Below are positions 1-41,000 of a stretch of DNA of 64,000 bases, piece by piece (the first letter of the stretch is position 1; each line of letters begins with the position of its first letter). Position numbers and translations under genes: made by a program. The DNA is from Rostratula benghalensis (Eukaryota; Chordata; Aves; Charadriiformes; Rostratulidae). The notes under the pieces are model-generated. The model was not told where the DNA came from, made no database searches, and saw nothing but the letters and a program-made list of their open reading frames with translations. Location: positions 699,384 through 763,383 of the forward strand of contig VXAI01000337.1 of NCBI GenBank assembly GCA_013399305.1, in the 5' to 3' direction.

Positions 1-665
1 AGCTGGGCCCATTCAAACCTCATGAAGTTCAACGAAGCCCAAGTTCAGGGTCCCGCACCTGGATCACAGCAATCTCAGGCACAAACACAGGATGGACAGA
101 AAACGGATTGAGAGCAGCCCTGAGGAGAAGGACTAGGGGGTGTTGGTGGATGAGAAGCTCAACATGAGCTGGCAACATGCACTGGCAGCCCAGAAAGCCC
201 CCCACACCTTGCATCAAAGGAAGGGTGGCTGGCAGGTCCAGGGAGGTGATTCTGTGAGGACAGGCTGAGAGAGTTAGGGGGTGTTCAGCCTGGAGAAGAG
301 AAGGCTCTGGGGAGACCTCATAACAGCGTTCCAGTCCCTAAAGGGGCTCCAGGAAAGCTGGGGAGGGACTCTTGATCAGGGAGGGGAGCCATAAGATGAG
401 GGCTAACACTTTTAAACTGGAAGAGGGGACATTTAGATGACATCTCAGGAAGAAATTATTTAGTGTGAGGGTGGTGAGACCCTGGCCCAGAGGTTGCCCA
501 GAGAAGCTGTGGCTGCCCCATCCCTGGAGGGGTTCAAGGCCAGGCTGGATGGGGCTTTGAGCAACCTGGTCTGGTGGGAGGTGTCCCTGCCCAGGGCATG
601 GGGTGGAACTGGATGATCTTGAAGGTCCCTTCCAACCCAAACCATTCTATTATTCGGTGATTCTT
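1..665 (+). repeat. CR1 LINE fragment (3' end, plus orientation)
   Basis: The stretch reads as the end of CR1 ORF2 followed by the 3' UTR: phrases such as 'tgagaagctcaacatgagc' and 'cagcctggagaagagaaggc' are standard CR1 sequence. It ends near the CR1 3' terminus ('ttccaacccaaaccattcta'). It lies in the TAF1 intron left of the last visible exon and is antisense to TAF1. Frameshifts and stops show it is dead. Confidence 0.9.
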
Positions 666-896
666 TTGTGTCTGTACTTGCAGCCCTCCTATTCCACTTT
701 GTTCTCAGTTCCATTTATGTTCTCCCAATTTTCTCATCTTGCTCTTTAGTCTCTCTTCCTTTTTGACTACTCGACCACCTGGCCTACGTATTCCAATTAT
801 GTTTTTGTCTCTGCGTGTTTTTGTGATGAGAAGATTAGCTGAGTTGGTGAACAACCAGTTTCTACTCAACCTTTTATAAAAAAACAGGACACCTAC

Positions 897-30563
<29,667 letters not shown>

Positions 30564-30842
30564 CGCGGCGGCGGCGACACCGGCACCGACCCGGAAACGG
30601 AAGCGCGGCCCGGGCGCCCGCAATAGGAGCCCGGCGAAGAGCGCCTCCTGGCGGCCTCCCCGCTGCGCCCCCCCTACCCCCAAGGAAGCGCGGGAAGCTC
30701 CGGCTTTCACCCAAAAGTCGTTTATTTCAGGTAAAAGAGGGGGGGTCTGGCTTTCCACAGGAAAGAGCTACGGTTAAAACGGGGGCGTTACAAACAGCAG
30801 GGCGGGTACATTAATAGGAGAGCCAAAGCGACGAGGGGAAGC

Positions 30843-30848
30843 TTTATT
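30843..30848 (-). terminator. RHOG-like: Probable poly(A) signal of the RhoG-like gene
   Basis: AATAAA on the minus strand, the first clear one in a T/A-rich stretch before the TAF1 promoter; another AATAAA is at 30721-30726. An AATAAA near 31770 could give a shorter 3' UTR. No transcript evidence. Confidence 0.4.
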
Positions 30849-30849
30849 A

Positions 30850-33800
30850 CAACTTAAGTCTGCATAATTTAAAAAAAAAATCCTTTAAAACTGTTAGCCG
30901 CAATACAATATTATTTTTTTTTTTTTTACAGTATAAAAATCAAGTTGCCAGTGTATGTATCAGTACCACACCGAAGAGCCAGGGGCTGGGAGCCATTGCC
31001 AGGGCTCCTTGCCTTTAAGGTTTCACAGAGAGGAGCTACAGCCGCCAACAGAAGGCACTCACCCAGCAAACAACACCTCGTCACACCTTTTGGGGACAGA
31101 ATTCCTGAACTGCTCAGCCCCCTGCAGATGGCTTCAGTTAACAAAAAAAAAAAAAAACAAAAACCACAATTATTTCAGAAATGATTGAAATCGCTCACAA
31201 ACTGAAAGATTAAAAATCAGTCTCTTCATAGAGGCCTCAGACGTAGGAGTTGTTTCTCTCTGGTAACAAACTGAGGGATCCAGAACGCTTCAGGAAACCA
31301 ACAGAGCTTAACCAGGGGTTCTCCGGTATCCCAAAACCAGACCAGAGACAGCTAGGAGATTGTGTGAAGCCTGTAGTTGTCACCTGCTTCCCACAGGAAA
31401 ACCCACAACCAAACACGTGTGGGAAGAAGGGAAGGGGCTGTAGACTGAAGCACTGGATTTACCTCCCACAACATGCCCCAAGGATTGTAGCGGGGGGGAC
31501 AGAGAGGAAGGAGGGAAGAGGAGAGGCTGAGAATGCCCACCGATGGATCTGTGCACTCCTGAGCCTTGCTTCCATGAACAGCAGAGGCTGGAGGAACCCA
31601 GCTGGGAGGATTTTGCTCCTGGCAGAAAGTGACAGATACACGGCACCTGAACGACCACTGATGAGGTACTCCAAGGTCAGTAAGAAGTTTTTGACAGTGT
31701 TCAAAGTTCACTTTCTGCTCATTTTCACCATTATCACGCTGTTCTCCTCAGTACGGTTGCGCAATCCATTTATTAAGCAATCTAGAGAGTGATAAAGTGT
31801 TCTAGCCTGATGTACTGATGTAAATCAAGTCTAATAGGTGAAGGAGCTGAATTTTGTCCTACCATACTCTTCCAGTTAACACCAGGATGGCTGCTCCGTG
31901 AGCCTACAGAAACGGGTAGGGGGGGTGTGCAATAATACTCGCTCACAGGATTTCTTGTCCCCAAAATTATTGTAATAACCACCAGAGATGCAGAACTAAA
32001 GGATTTTCAATACGTAAAAAAATTTAAAACTTTTTAAAAACAGTAGTAGCTTCAGTACAAAATTGCAAATATATGTAGCAAAAAAAAAAAAAAAAAAGAG
32101 GTGCCTGTTGTTGAAATTAAATCTATTTAAGAGCAGTAAAGCAGTTCAAACATATGTCAACCTTTTAAAAGTACATCTCTGAATTAAGCAAAGGTTATGG
32201 ACTTGCACCAGGGTAGCTAAGCAGTTCACTTAGGCCTGACCAACATTTTAAAAAAAAAAATCCCAAACCACCAGACACGTCCACTGGCTTAAATAAATAC
32301 ATTTTAAACATGATAAACTATTTACTCGGTTACTGCAATTTACCTACAGAAAACAATCTTGAATTACAAGGCACAGAGTTAATTGCTGCCTGCAAGTCAA
32401 GCCCACGCTAAAGGCCTACTACTAAAGTACAAAGGCAGAACACGGCGAGTAGAGGTCACCTCACTGAAATACTCCTACACCCTCCCAGAGCAGGAGCCAC
32501 ATCTGCAACAGCGCTTCTTCCACGGGTGCAAAAGAAGCAAAGACACCCCAGGCAATGGCACTTGGTGAAGAAAAGCAGGCAGAGTCTCTAAGCTTCTGCA
32601 AACATCAGGCATACAGGTGTTTTGGTGTTGCCTGCCATCAGGCAGTGTTTGGAACTCGGTCCACCAGCCACATTTAGCAGTATTTGGACTAACTGCAGCT
32701 TTATCGTCTCTGGGTTGCAATTTGCTAAAGCATACCTCAGGTACACCAAAAATTGCAGTTAATGTCAGCACCAGGCACACCAGCTGAAGGAAGACACATC
32801 CTCTTCAAAAAGGGGAATTAGGATACAAATATCAATGTTTCTATCCACCGTATCAGATAAGGCAAGGTCAAATTAATACAAGATCCCTAGTAACCCTGTG
32901 GATGTATTTTCTATTATCTTGCTAAAATTACATTCTCTTCTGTCCAGGGTAGACAGCAGTGCAGATTTGCATGCGTGGGAATCACAAGGAAGCCAGTTCT
33001 GAGTTACCAGTTGAGGCTGCATCTAGACAAAGACAGCACCATCAACTTCAGCCAACAAAGCCCAGTCCAGCACCACTGGTTTCACACAAAGTATCTTTGA
33101 GGCACACACGGCTTTCACACCACCAAGCTGGAAGGTTAAGTGTGGAAGGTTGAGTTTCCTGCAGTTTCACGTGCTGGTCCCAAAATCACACAAAAGAAGG
33201 GTACACATCCTGAAAATAAAAGCCAACTGCCACTCACTACAGCTGCTAAGGAGAATTAAAAGTTATGGTAAGTAAAACTTCAGTTAGAACACTTTATAAT
33301 AACTGAACACTTAGTAGAGAGGAGAAAACTGCCCAGGTAAACCTATCCAGCAGCTGGCTACACATTACACATTTAACTGAAACCACCAGTAAGTTGCCAG
33401 GGTGAAATGAATGTTTGGGGTTCCTGTAAACAGAACCTCCAACTTTTCTGTCAGTGTTCTCCCAGAAAACCAACAGAAGAGTTTGCCATAAAAATCTCAG
33501 GTGGTGGCCCCCAAGAACATTAAGAAATGAAGCAATTAATTCCTCAAGATCAAATGGGCTGCTATCAAGTCTCTGAGATTCATCAAAGGGATCACACCGA
33601 TCTCAAACCAAATCTTGTTTTGAGAAGTGTCATCCCAACTACCTCAGTCAGTTCAAGAAGGCAATTGTTAACTTTACTCTCAGGGTGCAAAGTCTCTTTG
33701 GAGAGTGAAATAAAACTCAGTTTAGAAGATGATGGAAAACTTGCATCTAAACTACTTTTCCACCTCCCCAATTCAACAGTGTGAAAATCAGTCATTTGAG

Positions 33801-34481
33801 AAATCTGTCATTATCCTAAGTTCCTCACGTTAGGAGAAGCTCCTGCTTCTATTAATAAAATCATTGGAGGCAATCCCTGGGTCTTGCTCATTGCATTAAA
33901 CATGCCTCATGCTTACACTTCATATAAATGATCACAGTTCACTATAAGGTGAATCTCAGTAATATTTCAGGCATTTTTGCACGTAACCAAAGTGTTTTCA
34001 AGCTTCAAATTGACACATTAAAGCAACTGGACAGCCAGTCTCCTGTTTGTAAAACAATTCAATCAGTAAATAAGGGATGGGAAAAGCAGCAGTAAGCTTA
34101 AAGCAAAGTTATCAGAATTCATGCCTTTCAGCAAATCTAGTAACTGATGGCTATCTAGTAAAGAGGTCTGGCTTCAAAGAAGTCCCTTATTTCCCTCCAC
34201 TAGATAAGGACAGAAGCCAAGTGATCCCCAGAGAAGCTGGAGACTGGAACTCTAGAAATAAAGGAGATAGATATTTGACCTCTCCGTTGGAAAAAAAAAT
34301 AATAATAATAAAAAAAAAAATCTGTTCTGTTTCCATTTCCCTGAAGCAATAAGACTGCAAGAATATCCGTTGCATAAACCATTTCTGCTTACAGCTGTTA
34401 GTGCAAGATGCAAATCTTCAATTTAACCCATTGAAAAGCCCTTTGAAATATTCAACTTCGAACATCCATCACCAGAAGTAA
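30850..34481 (-). other. RHOG-like: Probable 3' UTR of the RhoG-like gene
   Basis: 3.6 kb between the RhoG-like stop codon and the TAF1 promoter with no recognised gene or CR1 copy. A 180-codon open frame on the plus strand (31250-31792) has no recognisable similarity. A long 3' UTR is the simplest reading. Confidence 0.45.
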
Positions 34482-35057
34482 CTACAATAAGACACATTTT
34501 CGTGTGTTCTTCTTTGTCACAGGATACAGAACTGCACGCACAGCTTCAGCAAACACCTCCCGAACGCCCTCCTGATTCAACGCTGAGCACTCCAAATATT
34601 TGACTGCTCCAATTTGTTTAGCCAGTGAAGTCCCCTGCTGCGGTGTAGTGGGAGCCAAGCTTTGCTCTTTCAACTTTTTAACTGTTTCCAGGTCACTTCT
34701 TAAGTCTCTCTTTGTGCCCACTAAAAGAATGGGAACATTTGGACAGTGGTGAGAAACTTCAGGGTGCCATTTGTGCCTCACGTTTGCATAGGAAGAGGGA
34801 CTACCGATGGAGAAACAGATGACAAACACATTGGTTTGAGGATATGACAGTGTGCGCAGGCGATCGTATTCCTCCTGGCCTGCAGTGTCCCAGAGATTCA
34901 GGCTAACTGTCCGGCCATCAACAGTCATTTGGGCACTGTAGTTGTCAAACACAGTCGGGATGTATTCCTCCGGGAAGGCGTTAGTGGTGTAGCTGATGAG
35001 AAGACAAGTTTTTCCCACAGCGCCATCTCCAACAACTACGCACTTTATAGTCTGCAT
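34482..35057 (-). CDS. RHOG-like: RhoG-like small GTPase, single coding exon
   Basis: A complete 191-codon Rho-family GTPase, the same length as RhoG and closest to it ([33 protein letters not shown]). It should cycle GDP/GTP at membranes and act upstream of Rac and actin remodelling, as RhoG does through ELMO/DOCK. Visible: P-loop G10-T17 with G12, switch I with T35, DTAGQE with Q61, TKRD (115-118), CSAL (157-160), a basic KKNTRK and a C-terminal CVLL box (C188) predicting geranylgeranylation. The ATG at 35057-35055 has A at -3, and a good acceptor (TTTTTGCAG) lies 21 bases upstream, so the coding region sits in one exon behind a 5' UTR intron, as in RHOG. It differs from human RhoG at scattered sites including the last four residues (CILL in human). 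No stops or frameshifts, so probably functional. Confidence 0.93.
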   Translation of the reverse strand: MQTIKCVVVGDGAVGKTCLLISYTTNAFPEEYIPTVFDNYSAQMTVDGRTVSLNLWDTAGQEEYDRLRTLSYPQTNVFVICFSIGSPSSYANVRHKWHPEVSHHCPNVPILLVGTKRDLRSDLETVKKLKEQSLAPTTPQQGTSLAKQIGAVKYLECSALNQEGVREVFAEAVRAVLYPVTKKNTRKCVLL

Positions 35058-35078
35058 TCTTCACCCAGGAACAAAGTC
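35058..35078 (-). other. RHOG-like: 5' UTR part of the RhoG-like coding exon
   Basis: 21 bases between the splice acceptor (AG at 35079-35080) and the ATG. The acceptor has a strong pyrimidine tract (CTTTTTGCAG). Confidence 0.75.
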
Positions 35079-38000
35079 CTGCAAAAAGCAAGGAAAAAAA
35101 ACCAAAACCAAAAACTGTTAGGAAAAGAAGAACCCATTATGAAGAGCTTGCAGGCTAGAAAGACAGGAGTGAAATGGAGGTGCCATGAGCTGAGGGCTCA
35201 GTGACAACTGGTTGCATTCCAGCCACGTGAGCACAAGTTAGCCAAATTCCCAGTCTTGCCTTACTGCCAGTGTACCACGGGCAAAGGGACAAGTCCTTAG
35301 AGGTACCTTCAAGTGGAAGGGGATAGCAACCTCAGGCCTAGTAACAAGATATTCTCTTAGTTGTAGGTTCATACACACCCCCCTCCAAGATTCTTGTCTA
35401 CATGGTCTACTGCCTAAGCAGTTTACCACAAAAAAAGGTCCAAAAACTACACAATAAACCAAGATACCCATTACTGGGCTGCACTGCTACTGTTTATTAC
35501 AATAATTCATTCAGCTCAGGATCAATCAGACCTCGAGAAACTGCATTATGTAGAGGACATCAGAATAAAGTTAAGAAAATAGCACATGCAAGAAAAGCTG
35601 TTCTTTGAAATATAACTAGCTGTAGTACTCAGGTCAGAATGCAGAAAGAATTTTCCTGCAGAAGCCAAGAACAGATTATTTTCACTAATCTGTGACAGAA
35701 CAAGCAGAACTTAACAGGTTTCAGCTACAATAAAGCAAGCTTACATGGAGAATTAGAAAAATACATGCTGTAAAAGATCAGCAATCAAACAGCTTTCCTA
35801 GGCACACTGGGGAATTGTTACAGGAGGAATTTGACACTCGGAGACTTCCCTATCCCTTTGCTGATACACGATAAATCAAATGGATTTAGCAAAAATTTAA
35901 CTAATTCTAAACTTCCATCACATGAACAGCAGGAACTTTGAAAATAGCATGGAACCAACTATAAGCAGTCATTTGTTGTACATTTATCATGTGCTGGAGC
36001 TTCCAATGCTAGCCTGAACAAGAAGGAACTTGCATCTGCCTTCTCACTCAAATGCCTTTGAGGTACTCTCAGTAATCCTCAACTTGCACCCAGCAGCAAA
36101 TATGCTGATTCAAACAGAAGAAACATCTAGTGGGAGGAACTATATTGCATATTCCAGAAAGATCCTATCTCCAACACCATCAAAATAGCAAAGGGAATAC
36201 ATGAAAAGTAGCAATAGTGAAGTACTCGGAAAACTCTTGAAACCCTATCCCCTCCAACTTCCTTTTCAAGACCACCCAAACAAATCAACAACTTATTATT
36301 TGTCCTTTCTGACAAAGTCTTTATCTGTATCCATGAACTGCTTTCTTCCTGCTGGGATCACACATGATTTTTCTGTACTAAGTGAAAATAGACTACTTTA
36401 AGTTTCGGCACAAAGCTGCAACAGGCAACCTGAGCGCTATCGACTAATTACAGCATACGGTGCTTAAGGGAATATCAATATTTGTACACGTGCAGTATTG
36501 AAAACCCACGAGTGGTAGGAAGCAATGCAGAAATTTTGCTCCAGAAAGACCCAGCAGGACAATGGAGGAAGAATATGGAGGAAAACACGCAGGAGGGATG
36601 ATGCAGAAGCAGTTTATCCTCTTTCAAAACGGCAGAAATTACATTTGTTAAACACCACGAATCACCTGAAATTAAATCTGCCAGGTACTTTGGAGCTTTG
36701 GCAGAAAAGCATACACGTGAGTTCCATCATACATCAAAAAAAAAAAAAAAAAAATTAGCCATCCCTTTTCAAGGCTCCAGACAAACCTAGAGGTGCGCAT
36801 GCAACTGCATATTGTAAAGGTGCTCAGCAAACAGCAGAAGCTGACAGCAGGACTGCACATATCGTTCCTGAACAGCTCCACCATTTATCAGGGCCAGGGG
36901 TGGAAGGAAAAAAAAAAAAAGACAAGACAGAGGTAAATTCTGCCAAATTAGAGGCTTAAAAACACTTCTCGCACTTTGCAAACCCTGAAGATTAAAACCC
37001 TTTCAATAGAAAATTACTTAAAGCATTACAAATTAAACATTTTTACCATTATTAAGAGGAAGAGGTTGAACACTGTTACAGGCAGCATACAATACAACAA
37101 GGGGCTAAGAAGACAAAGGGGCTAAGAAGACAATCAAATAGTGATAGAAATATCTGCCCAAGTACCAGTGGATTGCAGCAAAGAGAGCAGGGTTTAAAGC
37201 TTATTCCTGCATTTCCTGCAAACCACTGAAGCAGTAGAAGATGCCATGCCAGAAACCTTAGTGGTGACCAACAATTGCAAAGTGAAAGGTTGGGTTTTTT
37301 CCCAAATGAACTACCTATGCAACAGGCTGCTGTTTTGACCAGCCAGTAACAAGTGACATCTCACAAGGCCTTTTTTATACCCAGATCCTAGTTGCTAGAA
37401 TAAACAAATTGCATAGACTCGGAAACAGATCTCTCACAAACCACAAGCTCCCCCCCTGGGGCTTACACCTTGATGCATTTCTGGTTCAGAGCATCCCAAA
37501 ATTGCACCCCTGCCCCCACACACCAGGCACCAGTATCTGGAGGGTCAGCACACGGATATCCTAAGACAATACAGACAGTTTCATATACTGGTAATCTGTA
37601 AAGCTACGTGTATTTCACACCAGCAGCAGCTAAAATAGCTCGAGGCAACCTTATTTAAAAATTCTAATGAAAGCATTACCCAAAGATTGTTTTGTTGGGT
37701 CTTTATTTAAGAGCTCATTAGAGCTTTTAAATCAGAGAACAGTAGTAAGGTAACAAAAAAACCAGGAGCACGAATACTCTTTCACAGCTTTAGTATCTTT
37801 AATTACCTGACTAGGGCTTGGATTTTAGAAGAGTAACATTTGCAATAGGAAATAACTCCATGCAAACATGCCAAAGTACCAGGCTAAGTACGAACCACAC
37901 AAATAATTAAAGAGTTTGTAGGCTTTTAAGTAATGCTTCCCTGCAGGGCTGCTTTCAAATAGGTTGTCTTATCTGAAAGGAATTGCATGTGACAAATGAA

Positions 38001-41000
38001 ATACAGAAAAACTAACGTACACCAGGATATGTGTGATTTAGTATTGAAACACAAAATTTAGAGACTTTACTAAAAAAAAAAAAAAAAAAAAAAGTAGAAA
38101 GAAGCCCCTATACTCCACAAACCTGTATGTTGTGAGCAGGTATAGTTTGGTTAAAGATCTACATACGACAGGCAAAGGTTTCTTTAATTTGAGCCACAAC
38201 CAAGGAAACAATATACTTCCATCAGGTCTTTTCTATTACATCTACGTATCACTTCGTTCCAAATGCATAAAGTATCTATTTTTTTTTTTTTCTTGTAAAC
38301 AATTTTCCTGGCAATAAAACTCTCATAAGGCAGCAAGAAGCTGGGGTTCAAATCTGCATGGAAAATTCTTTTTATTTCTCAAGCACCCTCGAATTTGGCA
38401 CTGCATACTATTTGAATATAAATACATGCTGAAAAAAAACCCCACACACTCAAAAAAGAAAAAAGTTACCAACAAACATCACCAAGAGCAGGAAATTGGT
38501 TTAGGGTTTGTTTGGGGGGTTTTTTTGGTGAGCTTCAAAAGAATTTTTGGGGAGAACTTGAGAGAGAAAATCTCCACGTACAACAGGTAACATAAACTGA
38601 AAACGAAAAATACAGATTAACACGCCAACACATCAAAAACAAGACTTAGAATTTAGAAACAGAAAGCTTGGTACAAGCTTCAAAGCCAAGTTTAAAGGTT
38701 ACTCGGCAAGAGAAAGGAGTGAACAGAAAGTCCAAAGTAGTGAGAGGTGATTCAGGTTGCTGTGTCCTGCTACAGAAAGGACTTTTATTACAGTTAAGGT
38801 GGAAGATCACCAGAACATGAAGAATTGCAGCAGTTAGAGCAGATTGGGATTCATATTCAAAGAATTAAAAGTCACCCAAACCCAACCACCCCAGTAAGAA
38901 GTGTTGTGCTAAAATACACAGATGAAAGTTGTTTCTATCTTGTCAATCAGGGCTTTTGAATTAGAAAAGCTGGCATTCCCATGTGGGTTAATTTCTACCT
39001 TCACTGCCTGCACACCTGGCACTTTCTTTGGAATGCACAAGATTTCAATTGACATGTTGAGACATTGTCTGGAGAGCTGCTCCTGTTCTGACCCAATTAC
39101 ATTATTTTCTGGTATCATTAACAGACAGCTTGCTCTCCTGTAACCCAGCCAGGCATTTGCTGGGGAAATACACTGTAGGGATTCCACCACCCGTCTCTGC
39201 AAAGCTGTCAGAAGTGAAATCACAGAATAATTTCACGTTGCATCAAAACTTCTTGTGGGAGAGAAAAAACTTCTAGATCTTCCCTTTAATACTCCTGAAG
39301 GAAACTTCCTGTCTGTTGAGAGAAGGAAGAAAACAGTGACAGAAAACAGAAAGGAAACAGAATTATTCTGGGGCTTTCTAGACGTATGCTTTTTATACTT
39401 CCTGCACTTTGAAAAGTGCTTTCTTAGAAGGATATCTCTCCATCCTTGCTACGTTAACACCAGATACCTCTTCATTAAGGCAATTTTAGTTTTTACCTTC
39501 ACAATGTTTGTCAGGTCTTTCATATCTGGCTTTCCAGTTTGGATAGGACCCCGTTTTGGCCAAAAATGAGCAGAAAAAGTGAGCACTGGGAGCTCAGTCA
39601 AAATCGCCTGTACTGAGCTCTGTCATTCTGTTCAGTCGCTGCCTTTCATCAATCCCTCCCTGTTTTGCAGGCTCAGAAGTTTGACATTGCTCTATTACGA
39701 GCAAGCAGAAACAGAAGTTAAGAAATCTAAATGACTTAATTGCTCATCTTTCAGTAACAAAAACTACATCAGAGATGATTCACTCTGCCTGCCTGATACA
39801 TGAAGGCAGGCGGGAACTTTCAACAATGAAGTGGATAGATAAGGCAGTTCAAAGTATATCCTGCTACCCTTGCCCATTGCAAAGGAGTTAAAAGATTTTT
39901 TCATGTGTGCAGCTTCGCCACCAGACCTGAGAGGGAAGAGAAGGGGTCTCTTGTCGATTTAATCAAGACTGTGTTACTATTCCACAGAAGCTCAGCTTAC
40001 TCGTCATTGTTTTAGACAAGCACCAAACAAACAAAATGGCCAAGTGCCAGACTTTTAGAATGCATGCCAAGAAAGAGTAAAAAAAGTTAAACAGGAGACC
40101 TCATCTCTAATACCCCTCAGCCACCAATGACCTACTTGGACTTCTCAGTGCCTTTCAAAGTTTTCACACCTCTTTCTGTTCTGCCATTTACCTGAAAGAG
40201 AAACAAAACACATGGCAACAGCCTGAGTGGCAGCGGCAGGGGTGGGGAAATCACAAGTAAGGCAAATTTCAGCAGAACTGTGCAGCCCACAACCCAGAGC
40301 TTCACGTGAACAGCAGCACCCAGGAAGCTCGCTTTTTGCAGAGCTCTGCCTGTAGGCTGAGCTCCCGTGCAGATGTTACTGATGCCTAACAAGACTGCAG
40401 TTCTCATTGTTTGGTCCCTCAGTGCAAAGGCTAGAAAGGACTTACCTCTTTTGGTGCAAAAAGGTGTTTCAAAGACTTAAAAGAAACCACCCAAACCCTA
40501 TCACATCATGTTATTAAAACCTCTATCAAACCAGGCTAAAATTGGTTTATCAATTTAAAGATTTTTTTATTTTTTTTAGAGGGATGAGACATATATAAGT
40601 TTTACCACATAAGCAGTATTTCTTAGGAACCACAGGTGAAAACGAAGTGGTCCGCATGAGATATTTGGACACCTCAACCACATAAACTTCAGTGCCTCGA
40701 CGTTCTTACTACAGCACTCATGATCCAAATTTTATAGGAAAGTAAGGATATTAAGGACCAAACATTAATAACCTTGAATTCTATTAATCCAAGATTATGT
40801 TTATTGGATAATAAATATTTCTGAAGGACATTAGAAACAAGCTCGTGAAATAACACTACACCAAGGTGCAGCTGCACAATCGTACATGAACTAAAAACTA
40901 GAACTTCAGTAGATACCTAAATTCCCAGTTTATGAATGGAAAACATATCCTGCCATAATCAAAAGCTGCTGTGTATTAAACTTGACTTTCCTCCTGCGAG

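Noticed and set aside
338..640. Minus-strand open frames near the left edge
   Set aside because: Inside a CR1 fragment, antisense to the element; not genes.
31250..31792. 180-codon plus-strand open frame
   Set aside because: Lies in the probable RhoG-like 3' UTR, has no recognisable domain, and overlaps several equally long frames on the other strand.
37096..37135. 17-base direct repeat (ggggctaagaagacaa twice)
   Set aside because: Only two copies, no array structure; not a CRISPR or satellite.
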